DNA of 49,444 nt from Lachnospiraceae bacterium (GCA_003979345.1 RYVZ01000024.1:1-49444), one strand, 5' to 3'. Positions 1-8,736 are shown, counted from the stretch's first letter. Notes: generated from the sequence alone by a model not told the origin. Numbers and translations are program-made.

Positions 1-19
1 AGATGTGTATAAGAGACAG
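1..19. other. Tn5/Nextera mosaic-end adapter left on the contig end
   Basis: The first 19 bases, AGATGTGTATAAGAGACAG, are identical to the hyperactive Tn5 transposase mosaic end used in Nextera libraries. The acetyltransferase reading frame breaks exactly at base 20, so this is untrimmed adapter and not genomic DNA. Confidence 0.96.
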
Positions 20-393
20 GGTTTATACCCATGTTTTTGATAAAAATCAAGTGCCCAGCAGGCATTCTTTAGCACTTTAATAATGACATAACTCCCTTTA
101 TCAATCTGACTTTCTACAAAAACAAGCAATTCATGACCTATCTTCATCTTTTGATAATCTCTTTTTACATAAAGAGAAGTAATCTCATAATAATCAATAA
201 CTCTACGATAAGAAACAAAACCACAAATATTATTTTCACTTAAATAAACAAAATTATTATCTTCTAGCAATTGCCTATAAAATATCTCTTCACCAGCTTC
301 AGATCTGGCATCTGGTGGAAATAACGTATTGGCACTATTATAAATCGTTGCAAATATACTGGAATATTTACAGTCATCCACAGGCTTTATCAT
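20..393 (-). CDS. GNAT-family N-acetyltransferase, C-terminus cut by contig end
   Basis: The frame opens with ATG at 391-393, preceded by a GAGGAAA ribosome site, and reads without a stop into the adapter at base 19. It covers about 124 native residues. The segment EITSLYVKRDYQKMKIGHEL looks like GNAT motif A, the acetyl-CoA pyrophosphate-binding loop, in a slightly divergent form (family consensus Q/RxxGxG/A). NACWALDFYQKHGYKP looks like motif B. GNAT enzymes transfer acetyl from acetyl-CoA to an amine; the substrate here cannot be told. The C-terminal residues are missing because the contig ends. The gene is very AT-rich, with A/T third positions, unlike the aro genes to its right, which suggests acquisition or a different genomic compartment. 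Confidence 0.82.
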
Positions 394-872
394 TATTATC
401 TTTCCTCATATCAAGTATTTTATCTTCATCTAAATTTAATTATTATTTTCAATACTTCAAAAAACGCTTTAACCGCAAGCAATAATGAAATGAGAGGCAA
501 ATGCCTCTCATTTCATTATTGCTTGATGATATTGATTGTTCAATAATGTGATACCCATATGATTCAATTATCCGGCTAAATTTCTTATTCAAATTTTATT
601 CCTATGTAATACCAATAACAACAGCTTCTATTTAATTTATAGTGCTAATCAATTTCAACATCTATTCACAAACTCCTGAATATCTTCAAATCATATATGT
701 TATATATGGCGTTTTAACATATTTAATACAAAAAGTTGATTTACCAACATAACTTAGTAAACTCTTTCTCAGAAATTTGTCATGTCATCATTAATCTGTA
801 CTAATATCATATCTTATAATAACGCAAAAGTAAACTAAATTTTTCATATTACATACAGAAAAGCTTCCAATC
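394..872. other. AT-rich intergenic stretch with no supported gene
   Basis: These 479 bases separate the acetyltransferase from aroQ. They are strongly AT-rich, and I see no frame with both a ribosome site and recognisable protein. The only clear structure is the perfect inverted repeat at 476-525. The composition changes sharply near 870, at the end of aroQ. Confidence 0.6.
476..525. repeat. perfect 24-bp inverted repeat with 2-base centre
   Basis: Bases 476-499 are the exact reverse complement of 502-525, leaving only AA in the middle. The stem ends in AGAGGCA/TGCCTCT at the centre. There is no T-run directly after it on either strand, so it is not a classic intrinsic terminator. It could still end aro transcription, or be a mobile-element remnant or recombination site. 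Confidence 0.85.
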
Positions 873-1316
873 TCACTCCCGCTCCCCGATCAGCGCGATC
901 ACCTGATCGATCGCTTCCAGATAGCCGGGCAGACCTTTCCCGTAAATCTGCTTATCACAGGCAGGCGCGGTCACGGACACTTTTCGAAATTCCTCTCTCG
1001 CCGTAATATCGGAAATATGGATCTCTATTTTGGGCATCGCCACGCTTTTCAATGCATCGTGGATCGCATAGCTGTAGTGGGTGTAAGCGCCCGGATTGAT
1101 CACAATTCCCTGCGTGCCGTCAAAATAGGCGTCCTGTATCCGGTCAATGATCGCGCCTTCATGATTTGACTGGAATACCTCGATCTTTGTTCCGGTCTCT
1201 TTTGCTTTTTCGGCGATCATCGAAAGCAGGGCGTCATAATCCTGCGTGCCGTAAACCTGTTTTTCGCGGATACCCAGAAAATTTAAGTTTGGTCCATTGA
1301 TCACTAATAACTGCAT
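873..1316 (-). CDS. aroQ: type II 3-dehydroquinate dehydratase
   Basis: Dehydrates 3-dehydroquinate to 3-dehydroshikimate, the third step of the shikimate pathway, in the cytoplasm. The 147-residue length is normal for the small dodecameric type II enzyme. It begins with the family signature INGPNLNFLGIREKQVYG, containing the active-site loop Arg and Tyr. NHEGAIIDRI, INPGAYTHYSYAIHDAL and IEIHISDI follow, the last carrying the catalytic-region His. The ATG has an upstream GGAGACGG ribosome site. It is the last gene of a yqeG-aroE-aroK-aroQ run, 66 bases after aroK. The two enzymes encoded just upstream act two and one steps later in the same pathway. Confidence 0.96.
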   Translation of the reverse strand: MQLLVINGPNLNFLGIREKQVYGTQDYDALLSMIAEKAKETGTKIEVFQSNHEGAIIDRIQDAYFDGTQGIVINPGAYTHYSYAIHDALKSVAMPKIEIHISDITAREEFRKVSVTAPACDKQIYGKGLPGYLEAIDQVIALIGERE

Positions 1317-1382
1317 TGCCGTCTCCTCTCCATTCCTGCTGCGATCTGCACCGAATCGTTATCCGGCCGCCCCGTTCTGTTC

Positions 1383-1907
1383 TCAGACGATTCCGCGCTT
1401 TCCTGCCTCGCGCACGATCTCTGTCAGAATCTGCTCTATATTCCGCTCGTCCGTATCGATCACCACATCCGCCGCCTCTTCATAGATGCCCCCGCGCTGT
1501 GCCATGAGTTCACGGATGCGCGTAAGCGGATCGTCGCACTGAAGAAGCGGGCGGGAAGTATCGTTTTTGACACGGGCATAGATCGTCTCCGGCTTTGCGC
1601 GCAGATAAACGACCATACCGAGCCGCTTTAAGATTTCCCTGTTCTGTTCCCGCATCGGCACGCCGCCGCCGAGCGAGATGATCTGGCTGTAATTCTGCTC
1701 CGCCAGCCTGCCGATGCAATCGGTCTCCATCTGCCGGAATGCCTCTTCGCCTTCCTCTGAAAAAATATCGGATATGGTCTTATGCTGTTCCCGCTCGATC
1801 AGCTTATCCGTATCTACGACCGTCATTGCCATTTTATAGGATAAACGGATACCGACGGTCGATTTGCCGCTCCCCATAAATCCTTCTAATACGATATGCT
1901 TACTCAT
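1383..1907 (-). CDS. aroK: shikimate kinase
   Basis: Phosphorylates shikimate at the 3-hydroxyl with ATP, in the cytoplasm. The 174 residues show the expected P-loop near the start (GFMGSGKSTVG), the shikimate-contact Asp in VDTDKLIE, Arg in FRQMET, the GGGVP loop, and the lid-region Arg in TSRPLL. The start overlaps the end of aroE by 8 bases (ATG inside the last codons of aroE), which points to translational coupling. I see no truncation or missing catalytic residue. Confidence 0.96.
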   Translation of the reverse strand: MSKHIVLEGFMGSGKSTVGIRLSYKMAMTVVDTDKLIEREQHKTISDIFSEEGEEAFRQMETDCIGRLAEQNYSQIISLGGGVPMREQNREILKRLGMVVYLRAKPETIYARVKNDTSRPLLQCDDPLTRIRELMAQRGGIYEEAADVVIDTDERNIEQILTEIVREAGKRGIV

Positions 1908-2775
1908 GAATCCCCATCGCTTCTTTCATTCTTTGGTACACCGCCTTCGCCTGCTCATCCGTCACTTCCACGCCGTTCCACAGCTCATACGCCAAAATTC
2001 CCTGATAAAGCAGCATTTTTAAGCCGTTCATCGTCCGCGCTCCCGCCCCGGCAGCGTATTTCATAAACATCGTTTCAGCCGGATTAAAGATCAGATCGAC
2101 GCCCACGCCCACATATTCATAAAAATCCTTCTCTTTTATGACCGCGTCCTCCACGTGCGGATGCATCCCGACGCTCGTTGCCTGAATCACAATGTATTTT
2201 TTCTTGGGGAGCAGCCGGTACCCGTCAAGCGCCATTGCCGTCACACAATCCCGTCCTGCTGCCGCGTTCACTTCATCCGCGACCTCTTTTGCTTTCGAGA
2301 TCGTCCGGTTTAGCAGATACACGTCAGACGCACCGTTCACGGCGCACATCATCGCGACCGCACGCCCAACGCCTCCCGCGCCCAGAATAAGCACCGTTTC
2401 TCCCTCAAGCGCCACGCCCTCACTGACAAGCGCCCTGTACAGTCCCGGCATATCCGTATTATAGCCCTTATAGCCGCCCTCACACGCGACAAGCGTGTTG
2501 ACCGCCCCGATCTTTTCCGCAAGCGGATCGATCGCGCAAAGATAAGGAATCACGGCGCTCTTATGCGGCACCGTCACATTCAGCCCTCTGATATGGAGCG
2601 CATGCGCGCCGCGCACGGCTTCCCCGACCGCTTCGTTTTCGACCAGAAACGGTACATAGGCAAGATCCTCTCCCGTTAATTCGGACAGCGTGTTATGTAT
2701 GAGCGGTGAAAGCGTATGCTCCACCGGATTTCCAATCAGCCCGCAGACGGCGGTCGTCCCCTTGATTTCTTTCAT
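1900..2775 (-). CDS. aroE: shikimate dehydrogenase (NADP+)
   Basis: Reduces 3-dehydroshikimate to shikimate with NADPH. The 291-residue protein has the N-terminal substrate domain (GNPVEHTLSPLIHN, then NVTVPHK with the catalytic Lys) and the nucleotide-binding domain (GAGGVGRAVA at about 130, NRT at about 157). The QATSVGMHPH motif and the C-terminal Gln helix region (MLLYQGILAYELWNG) are also present. Its ATG overlaps the yqeG stop by 4 bases (ATGA), and its own end overlaps aroK, so the three genes are co-translated. Confidence 0.96.
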   Translation of the reverse strand: MKEIKGTTAVCGLIGNPVEHTLSPLIHNTLSELTGEDLAYVPFLVENEAVGEAVRGAHALHIRGLNVTVPHKSAVIPYLCAIDPLAEKIGAVNTLVACEGGYKGYNTDMPGLYRALVSEGVALEGETVLILGAGGVGRAVAMMCAVNGASDVYLLNRTISKAKEVADEVNAAAGRDCVTAMALDGYRLLPKKKYIVIQATSVGMHPHVEDAVIKEKDFYEYVGVGVDLIFNPAETMFMKYAAGAGARTMNGLKMLLYQGILAYELWNGVEVTDEQAKAVYQRMKEAMGIHE

Positions 2776-3290
2776 ACCCTGCCCTCTTTTTTCTTTTTTC
2801 TACGGTAAAAAAATAAGACGACCGCTTCCAGCCTGCGCTTTAAGACGATCTGAATCTCTTCCTTCGGATGAATCGGTTTTACAAGAATCGTATGAATCCC
2901 GGCGCGCTTTGCGCCCCACACATCAGTGAAAAGCTGATCGCCGATAAACAGCGTCTGTGATTCGTCAAGTTCCATCTGCCGCATCGCTTTTCTGTAATTC
3001 TTCGGATTCGGCTTTCCAGCCTTGTAAATATAACTGCCGTAACCGACGCCGTCACGGAACATTTTGACACGCGGCTCCTTATTATTGGATAAAAAAACGA
3101 CCTGCATGCCAAGCTTCTTTAATTCGGCAAACAGCCTCTTTGCCCGCTCATCCGCAGGCGCGCCATGGGGCACGAGCGTATTGTCCACATCAAACACAAC
3201 ACCCAAAATCCCCTGCTCTCTTCTCTTATGAAAATCAATCGTATAAACGCTGTCCACATCCTCATCCGGATAAAAGCGGTCCAATATCAT
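2772..3290 (-). CDS. yqeG: YqeG-family HAD phosphatase
   Basis: Member of the YqeG branch of HAD-IIIA phosphatases. I start it at the ATG at 3288-3290 (MILDRFYPDEDVDSVY), which matches the usual YqeG N-terminus and has a GGGGAA ribosome site; the frame is open further upstream but without a good site. That gives 172 residues. HAD motif I is FDVDNTLV, motif II is LSNN, motif III is the Lys in AGKPNPK, and motif IV is IGDQLFTDVWGA. The family resembles phosphatidylglycerophosphate phosphatases (GEP4/PGP-like), but the substrate here is not known. It leads the aro operon behind a strong sigma-A promoter. Confidence 0.9.
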   Translation of the reverse strand: MILDRFYPDEDVDSVYTIDFHKRREQGILGVVFDVDNTLVPHGAPADERAKRLFAELKKLGMQVVFLSNNKEPRVKMFRDGVGYGSYIYKAGKPNPKNYRKAMRQMELDESQTLFIGDQLFTDVWGAKRAGIHTILVKPIHPKEEIQIVLKRRLEAVVLFFYRRKKKKEGRV

Positions 3291-3321
3291 TGTGTGTTCC
3301 CCGGTTTTCTTTTTATCATTT

Positions 3322-3350
3322 ATTATAGTCAAATCTGCGAATGATTTCAA
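3322..3350 (-). promoter_or_regulatory. sigma-A promoter for yqeG-aroE-aroK-aroQ
   Basis: On the minus strand, TTGAAA (3345-3350) and TATAAT (3322-3327) are separated by exactly 17 bases. The -10 box lies about 30 bases upstream of the chosen yqeG ATG, and the -35 box is just past the stop codon of the upstream ABC gene. Confidence 0.85.
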
Positions 3351-3362
3351 TGATCTGAACAC

Positions 3363-4115
3363 TCATTTTTCCCCGTATGCCTGTATTCCCGCCGCGTCTA
3401 AAAGCTGCTTCGTATACGGATGCTGCGGCCGGAAATAAATATCGTCGGATCTTCCCATCTCCACGATCCTTCCGCCCTGCATGATCATGACGCGGTCGCA
3501 GAGCTGATAGACCACGCGCAGATCATGGGAAATAAACAGAATGGACAATCCGAAATCCTGTTTCAGTGAAAAAAGCAGTTTTAGGACCTGTGCCTGAATC
3601 GTCACATCAAGCGCGCTGACCGGTTCGTCCGCAATGAGCAGCTTCGGCCGGAGCATGAGCGCCGCCGCGATACAGACTCTCTGCCGCTGACCGCCCGAAA
3701 GCTCCCCTGGAAATCGTTCCAAAAATTTCTCGTCAAGACCGACATGTGACAGCATTTCCGCGGCATTTCTGCGCCTTTCCTCTTTCGGCATCCGGCTTCT
3801 GTTTTTCAGCGGCTCCTCCAAAATCCATCCAATCGTTTTTGCAGGATTCAGGGAACCGTACGGGTCCTGAAATACCATCTGAGGATACGCATCCTCACAG
3901 CCGATCGTCCCGCTTTTGTCCGGTACCATGTTCAAAACCGCCTTTGCAAGCGTGGATTTTCCGCTGCCGCTCTCGCCGACAAGTCCCAAGATCTCCCCCT
4001 GCTCCATTGTGAACGAAACATCATGCAGAATCTGCACACGCTTTCTGCGCATACTGCCCGGACTTTCTTTTTTATAAAAACAATTCAGATCCTTCACACT
4101 CAAAATACTGCTCAT
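3363..4115 (-). CDS. ABC transporter ATPase, second subunit (OppF/NikE-like)
   Basis: ATP-hydrolysing subunit of a dipeptide/oligopeptide/nickel-family importer. Walker A is GESGSGKST, the signature is LSGGQRQRV, Walker B is LLIADEPVSALD, and the H-loop is FISHDL. At 250 residues it is shorter than OppF (about 300 or more) and close to NikE (268 in E. coli). The PQHPYTKQLL tail motif is present, but there is no long C-terminal extension. Its ATG overlaps the preceding ATPase stop by one base (TGATG), giving tight coupling. The substrate cannot be read from the ATPase itself. Confidence 0.9.
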   Translation of the reverse strand: MSSILSVKDLNCFYKKESPGSMRRKRVQILHDVSFTMEQGEILGLVGESGSGKSTLAKAVLNMVPDKSGTIGCEDAYPQMVFQDPYGSLNPAKTIGWILEEPLKNRSRMPKEERRRNAAEMLSHVGLDEKFLERFPGELSGGQRQRVCIAAALMLRPKLLIADEPVSALDVTIQAQVLKLLFSLKQDFGLSILFISHDLRVVYQLCDRVMIMQGGRIVEMGRSDDIYFRPQHPYTKQLLDAAGIQAYGEK

Positions 4116-4933
4116 CAGGCATTTCCCCCCGCAAAACGAAGCCCCCTGCCGCGCTCACATACCGGAATGGAAGAGATAAGGAGTTTAGTATACTCTTTTT
4201 CAGGATGGTCAAACACCTGCTGCGTCTCTCCCTCTTCGATGATCCTGCCCTGCTGCATGACGATCACGCGCCCGCAAAGCATACGGACCAGACTCAAATC
4301 ATGGGAAATAAACAAAACCGCCATTCCTTCCTTATCGCTTAGGCGCTTGATCAGCGCAAGAATCTGCGCCTGGATCGTCACGTCAAGCGCCGTTGTCGGT
4401 TCGTCAGCGATCAGGATCTTGGGTCTGCATATCATTGCCGATGCGATCATAACGCGCTGGCGCATCCCGCCCGAAAGCTCATGCGGATATTGTTCATAGA
4501 CAAGCTCCGGATCCTCTAATTCCACTTCCTTCAGCATCGCAAGCACACGCGTTTTGATCTCTTCCTTTGACAGCTCCGTATGGATCCGCAGGCTTTCCCC
4601 GACCTGCCAGCCAATCTTTTTGACCGGATTTAAGGACGTCATCGGTTCCTGAAAAATCATGCCGATCTCATTTCCCTGTATGGCGCGCAGTTCCCCGCGC
4701 GGGCAGGTCAACAGCTCTTTTCCCTCAAATAAGATCTCTCCTGTCTTTTTCATATCATGCCGGCTGAGCAGACCGGCGATCGCTAATGCCGTCATACTCT
4801 TTCCTGAGCCGGATTCCCCGACAAGCCCGAGGATCTCTCCTTCATGAATCAAAAAGCTGACATCGTCAACAACGCTTTCAGGCAGGATATGATCGTGAAA
4901 TTCGATATTTAAGTTTTTGACTTCCAGCAGCAT
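4115..4933 (-). CDS. ABC transporter ATPase, first subunit (OppD/NikD-like)
   Basis: Partner ATPase of the same importer. I choose the ATG at 4931-4933 (MLLEVKNLNIEF) because AGAGGG stands about 6 bases upstream; an in-frame ATG 42 bases earlier lacks a site. That gives 272 residues. It shows Walker A GESGSGKSM, signature LSGGMRQRV, Walker B ILIADEPTTALD, a Q-loop in IFQEPMTSLNP, and FISHDL. The length is nearer NikD (254) than OppD (about 335). It lies 188 bases after the second permease gene, the largest gap inside this operon. Confidence 0.92.
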   Translation of the reverse strand: MLLEVKNLNIEFHDHILPESVVDDVSFLIHEGEILGLVGESGSGKSMTALAIAGLLSRHDMKKTGEILFEGKELLTCPRGELRAIQGNEIGMIFQEPMTSLNPVKKIGWQVGESLRIHTELSKEEIKTRVLAMLKEVELEDPELVYEQYPHELSGGMRQRVMIASAMICRPKILIADEPTTALDVTIQAQILALIKRLSDKEGMAVLFISHDLSLVRMLCGRVIVMQQGRIIEEGETQQVFDHPEKEYTKLLISSIPVCERGRGLRFAGGNA

Positions 4934-4993
4934 ATCATACCCTCTTTCTTCGTTGAAATTTCCCAAAATTCCCATGTTGCAAAGCCGATTCTC

Positions 4994-5026
4994 AAATCTC
5001 TTGTGTCCAAATCTTTTGTGTCCAAA
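4994..5026. repeat. 15-bp unit tandem duplication in the ABC operon gap
   Basis: AAATCTCTTGTGTCC (4994-5008) is followed directly by AAATCTTTTGTGTCC (5009-5023), with one mismatch, and then AAAT. It lies in the 188-base gap between the second permease and the first ATPase gene. No function is apparent. Confidence 0.75.
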
Positions 5027-5121
5027 TTATAACGGTCTGCATTTTAATCGGACTTATGACACCCAAATCCTTCCATGGCTCTTCATGCCTTCGCTATCCG
5101 GCATTTTATTCCCTCCGCCGC

Positions 5122-5919
5122 CTAACGTTTCATTCCTTCCGCCATCAGCGAAAAGCCTAAAATCAGGAGCACCATCGTAATCCCTGGTCCCAATGCATAC
5201 CACGGCGCGGAAAACAGGTAGGTCTGCGCATTGGACAGCATTTCCCCGAGACTTGCATCAGGCGGCTGCACGCCAATGCTAAGATAGGTCAGTCCCGCTT
5301 CCGCAAGCACGGCATTATTAAATCCGATCATAATGGACGACAGGAGTACGGTATAAATATTAGGGAGAATATGCACAAACATAATACGCAGATGTGAAGC
5401 GCCTGCAAGGCGCGCGCTTTTTACGTAATCCAGATTGCGGCAGCGCAGATACTCGCTGCGCACGATCCTCGAAAAGCTCGGAATAAACGCAATGCCGAGC
5501 GCAAGGATCACCTGATAGGTCCCGCTGCCGAACAAACTGACAAATACGAGCGCCAGCAGCAGGCTTGGAAATGCAAAAAGCGCATCCATGACACGCATGA
5601 GCCCCTCATCCAAAAGCCCGCCGAAATAGCCGGTAAACGCACCGATCAGGACACCGAACACCGTTCCGATCAAAACCGTTCCCCCCGCGACGATGAGCGT
5701 TGTCTGAGCGCCCTTTAATACACGGCTGAAAATATCCCTGCCGAAATTATCACATCCCATAATATGTCTTGGCGAGATCCCAGCAAGCTTATCCGCCGCG
5801 CTCATTGCCTCCGGGTCATACGGCGTATAAAAAAATCCGATCACGGTCAGCGTAAGCATAATACCCGTGATCACACAACCCGCGATAAAGCCTGCGTTTC
5901 TTTTTTTTCTTTTTTCCAT
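5122..5919 (-). CDS. ABC transporter permease (OppC/NikC-like)
   Basis: Inner-membrane channel subunit of the dipeptide/nickel-type importer. The start is set at the ATG at 5917-5919 because AGGTGGA lies about 6 bases upstream; an ATG two codons earlier sits too close to that site. At about 265 residues it is near NikC (277). A first membrane helix (residues 10-30), the conserved FGRDIFSRV segment and several further hydrophobic segments are visible. The EAA-type cytoplasmic loop (LDYVKSARLAGASHLRIMFVHILPN) contacts the ATPases. It follows the OppB-like gene by 23 bases. Confidence 0.92.
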   Translation of the reverse strand: MEKRKKRNAGFIAGCVITGIMLTLTVIGFFYTPYDPEAMSAADKLAGISPRHIMGCDNFGRDIFSRVLKGAQTTLIVAGGTVLIGTVFGVLIGAFTGYFGGLLDEGLMRVMDALFAFPSLLLALVFVSLFGSGTYQVILALGIAFIPSFSRIVRSEYLRCRNLDYVKSARLAGASHLRIMFVHILPNIYTVLLSSIMIGFNNAVLAEAGLTYLSIGVQPPDASLGEMLSNAQTYLFSAPWYALGPGITMVLLILGFSLMAEGMKR

Positions 5920-5942
5920 GCTCATTCCACCTGATTTCAGAT

Positions 5943-6887
5943 CTATACTTCCCTTCGTATCCGCGGGTCTAAAACGCGGCAGAGTAAGTCAGCCGCAAAA
6001 TTGGCAAGTACGACAATAAGGGCAAGGAGTATGATGATGGCTTCCACAACCGGATAGTCCCGGCTTGAGATTGACGAGATCAGCAGCCGCCCCATCCCCG
6101 CGACTGAAAATACCTGTTCCATGATCACGCTTCCCGCAATCATATCGGTAAAGGTCATCGCAAGAAACGTGATCACCGGAATCATGGCGTTTTTTAATAC
6201 GTGGCGATACAATACACCGTTTGTCCGGTTTCCCTTACTGTACGCCGTGCGCACATAATCCTTTTTTGCCTCCTGAAGCAGAGAGCTTCGAAGAAGCTTC
6301 ACAGTCATGGCAGCCTTCGGGATCGCGATCGCTACAGCCGGAAACAGCAAATAATGGAAAAAGCGTCCCACACTCACCGTGTAGCTGACAAAACTGCCGG
6401 GCTGAAACCATTTTAAGATCAGCCCGAACAGATAAGTGATCATGATACCGGAGAAGAAGGGCGGAATTGCCATAATGACCTGATTGACAACCATAATGAT
6501 GCGGTCGAGCATCCCCCCTTCATGTTTTGCGGTATAAATGCCAAGCGGAATCGCACAGACCAGCATGATCAAAAACGAAAGCAGGGTCAGCGCAAATGTG
6601 ATGGGAAGCTTTTGCGCGATCAGCGCTGAAACAGAATCCCCATAGCTGTAAGATTTTCCAAAATCGCCCCTAAGCGCCGAGAACAGCCAGTCTCCATAGC
6701 GTACGAAAAAAGGACGGTCCAGCCCCATCTCGGCGCGCAGCGCGGCAATCCGCTCCGGCGTCGCCTGCGTGCCAAGCTTAGACACTGCGGCATCGCCCGG
6801 TATCACGGCAAATGCAAAAAAAACAAGAAAGGAGACGATAAGCAGCGTAACAAGCATGCTGACCAATTTTTTTCCCGCATATTTCAT
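5943..6887 (-). CDS. ABC transporter permease (OppB/NikB-like)
   Basis: First permease of the importer, 314 residues, the same length as E. coli NikB. It has an N-terminal helix (10-30), the family segment LGLDRPFFVRYGDWL, several further hydrophobic helices, and an EAA loop (KKDYVRTAYSKGNRTNGVLYRHVLKNAMIP). The ATG has a close AAAGGGGA ribosome site. It lies 90 bases after the solute-binding protein gene, so transcription from the promoter upstream of that gene should continue through. Confidence 0.93.
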   Translation of the reverse strand: MKYAGKKLVSMLVTLLIVSFLVFFAFAVIPGDAAVSKLGTQATPERIAALRAEMGLDRPFFVRYGDWLFSALRGDFGKSYSYGDSVSALIAQKLPITFALTLLSFLIMLVCAIPLGIYTAKHEGGMLDRIIMVVNQVIMAIPPFFSGIMITYLFGLILKWFQPGSFVSYTVSVGRFFHYLLFPAVAIAIPKAAMTVKLLRSSLLQEAKKDYVRTAYSKGNRTNGVLYRHVLKNAMIPVITFLAMTFTDMIAGSVIMEQVFSVAGMGRLLISSISSRDYPVVEAIIILLALIVVLANFAADLLCRVLDPRIRREV

Positions 6888-6977
6888 GTGAAGTCCCCTT
6901 TCCTATTATGATTTGACAACTGTGAAAACCCAAATAAAGTGTTGGGATTGTACAAAGGGTGTTTCGCTTACTAATGA

Positions 6978-8492
6978 TCATTTCAGATACAGCTTTGCAA
7001 AGTCCTGCACGTACATCGGATAAAATACATAGCCGCCGTAACGGTTATTCAGGGCTACAAGGGATGCCATATCCTGGATATATACGTTGGCAGCCTCATC
7101 GCTCAGGATCTGCTCGCAAGTCTTGTAATAACCGGTCTGCTCAGCATCATCTGTGGAAACGAGCGCTGCCCCGTATGCCTCGTCGTAAGCCGCACTGTTA
7201 AAGTTTATGAAATTCTTGCTGTTATCGGAATTGAAACGTTCCAAAAGCGCACGTGCGGACAGCGTGGAAGCATCTACGCCGACAACCGTTGCCTCAAACT
7301 GTCTTCCAACATAGGCATCATTGACCCATGTCTCCCACTCTACCAGATTGATCGAAGCGTCCACATTGATCTCTTTTAACTGCTCCACAATGACCTGTGC
7401 GGTATCCACATGCTGCTGATAATTTGACGGTACCGTGATCGCAAAAGAAAAACCATCCGCATATCCTGCTTCTGCAAGCAGCGCTTTTGCTTTTTCCACA
7501 TCATGCGCATAAGCGCCGGAAAGTTCCGGCATATAATATTTCCCGAATGCCGGGAACATCGAACTGCCGATGATCGTTCCTTTCCCGTCAAACGCAAGAT
7601 CTAAGATTGCCTGCGGATCGACTGCATAGCAAAGCGCCTGACGCACCCGCACATCCGAAAACGGCTCAAACGCGTTATTTAAGTACATCGCCTGCACCAG
7701 ATTCATCGTTCCCTCATACACGTCAAAATCCGTTCCTGCAAGCTCATTTGCCTGATCGGTTGAGATCCGGCAGAACATGTCGATCGCACCACTCTTTAAG
7801 TTCGTGACAATCATATCAGAATCTGCAATCACCTTTAATGTCACGTTCGTAATATTCGCAGGCGTTCCCCAATATTCTTCAAATTTCTGAAGCTGCATGG
7901 AGTCCTGCACCACGCGGGACACATAGCGATACGGGCCCGTTCCGATCGGATTTCCTGCCGGATCTTCGTTCCACGCAGGAATGACTGCGCTGGTCAACTC
8001 CGACAAAAAGTCCGTATCCGCATTGTTCAGATGAATGGAAACGGTCTTCTCATCTACGATCTCAACGCTCTCAATATTAGAAAACGCCGACACCAGAAGG
8101 GTCCCCTCCCCGCTGGTATCGGCGCATCGCTCGATCGAATACTTGATGTCCTCTACCGTTACGGGCGTTCCATCGTGGAACTTAATTCCCTCGCGAAGAT
8201 AGAAGGTATACGTTTTTCCCTCATCTTCAATCTTGTAATCGCTTGCTACGGCGGGCACCAGATTACCATCACTGTCAGGCTTTACCAGCCCTTCAAAGAT
8301 ATTGAACAGGATTTCTTCCGTCCCTGCCGCCACCGCTTTATGGGGGTCAAGGCTGTCTTCGATATCCTGCGGAATACCGATGGTAATGGAGGATTCATCC
8401 AATTTGGATGAGTCATCTGCCTTATCACCCGAGCAGGCACTCAGTGCAATAGTCAGTGTCAGTAACACAGACAAAAAAATGGTTTTTTTCAT
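6978..8492 (-). CDS. extracellular solute-binding lipoprotein, family 5 (peptide/nickel)
   Basis: Captures the substrate outside the cell for the ABC importer encoded downstream. The 504-residue protein starts with a lipoprotein signal (KKTIFLSVLLTLTIALSAC) whose lipobox Cys is about residue 20. Family 5 hallmarks follow: DSLDPHKA, the LREGIKFHDGTPVTVEDIKYS signature, IGTGPYRY, and DVRVRQALCYAVD. The RBS is GAGGAGAGG. The family includes dipeptide, oligopeptide, nickel and heme binders, and sequence alone does not settle which; the neighbouring LarC2-domain gene and the small ATPases hint at nickel. I see no defect. Confidence 0.94.
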   Translation of the reverse strand: MKKTIFLSVLLTLTIALSACSGDKADDSSKLDESSITIGIPQDIEDSLDPHKAVAAGTEEILFNIFEGLVKPDSDGNLVPAVASDYKIEDEGKTYTFYLREGIKFHDGTPVTVEDIKYSIERCADTSGEGTLLVSAFSNIESVEIVDEKTVSIHLNNADTDFLSELTSAVIPAWNEDPAGNPIGTGPYRYVSRVVQDSMQLQKFEEYWGTPANITNVTLKVIADSDMIVTNLKSGAIDMFCRISTDQANELAGTDFDVYEGTMNLVQAMYLNNAFEPFSDVRVRQALCYAVDPQAILDLAFDGKGTIIGSSMFPAFGKYYMPELSGAYAHDVEKAKALLAEAGYADGFSFAITVPSNYQQHVDTAQVIVEQLKEINVDASINLVEWETWVNDAYVGRQFEATVVGVDASTLSARALLERFNSDNSKNFINFNSAAYDEAYGAALVSTDDAEQTGYYKTCEQILSDEAANVYIQDMASLVALNNRYGGYVFYPMYVQDFAKLYLK

Positions 8493-8630
8493 GTGTTTCC
8501 TCTCCTCTTTTTCTTATTCAGTTGTCAACCGCAGACCGGATACACTGCACTATGGCATTTACTGCGTCAAGACCGTTATTCTTGTCCTGGTCACCGCCCG
8601 TGCTTCTGCTCCCTTCTGCGCACCATTGTC

Positions 8631-8658
8631 ATTATAACTGATTTTTCCAAAAAAGCAA
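8631..8658 (-). promoter_or_regulatory. sigma-A-like promoter for the ABC importer operon
   Basis: On the minus strand, TTGCTT (8653-8658) and a perfect TATAAT (8631-8636) are spaced 16 bases apart. The implied leader is about 130 bases before the solute-binding protein ATG, longer than usual here and possibly regulatory, though I recognise no riboswitch. Confidence 0.7.
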
Positions 8659-8736
8659 TGCCGGCCCATCTTTTTTTATGATTGTATCAAAAAGAAAACA
8701 TCCGGTAGTGAGGGGGCTAACATCACTCTTTGCAAA

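Noticed and set aside
8493..8630. Riboswitch in the ABC importer leader
   Set aside because: The leader is long enough, but I could not recognise a conserved riboswitch core or a terminator/antiterminator pair, so I only note its length.
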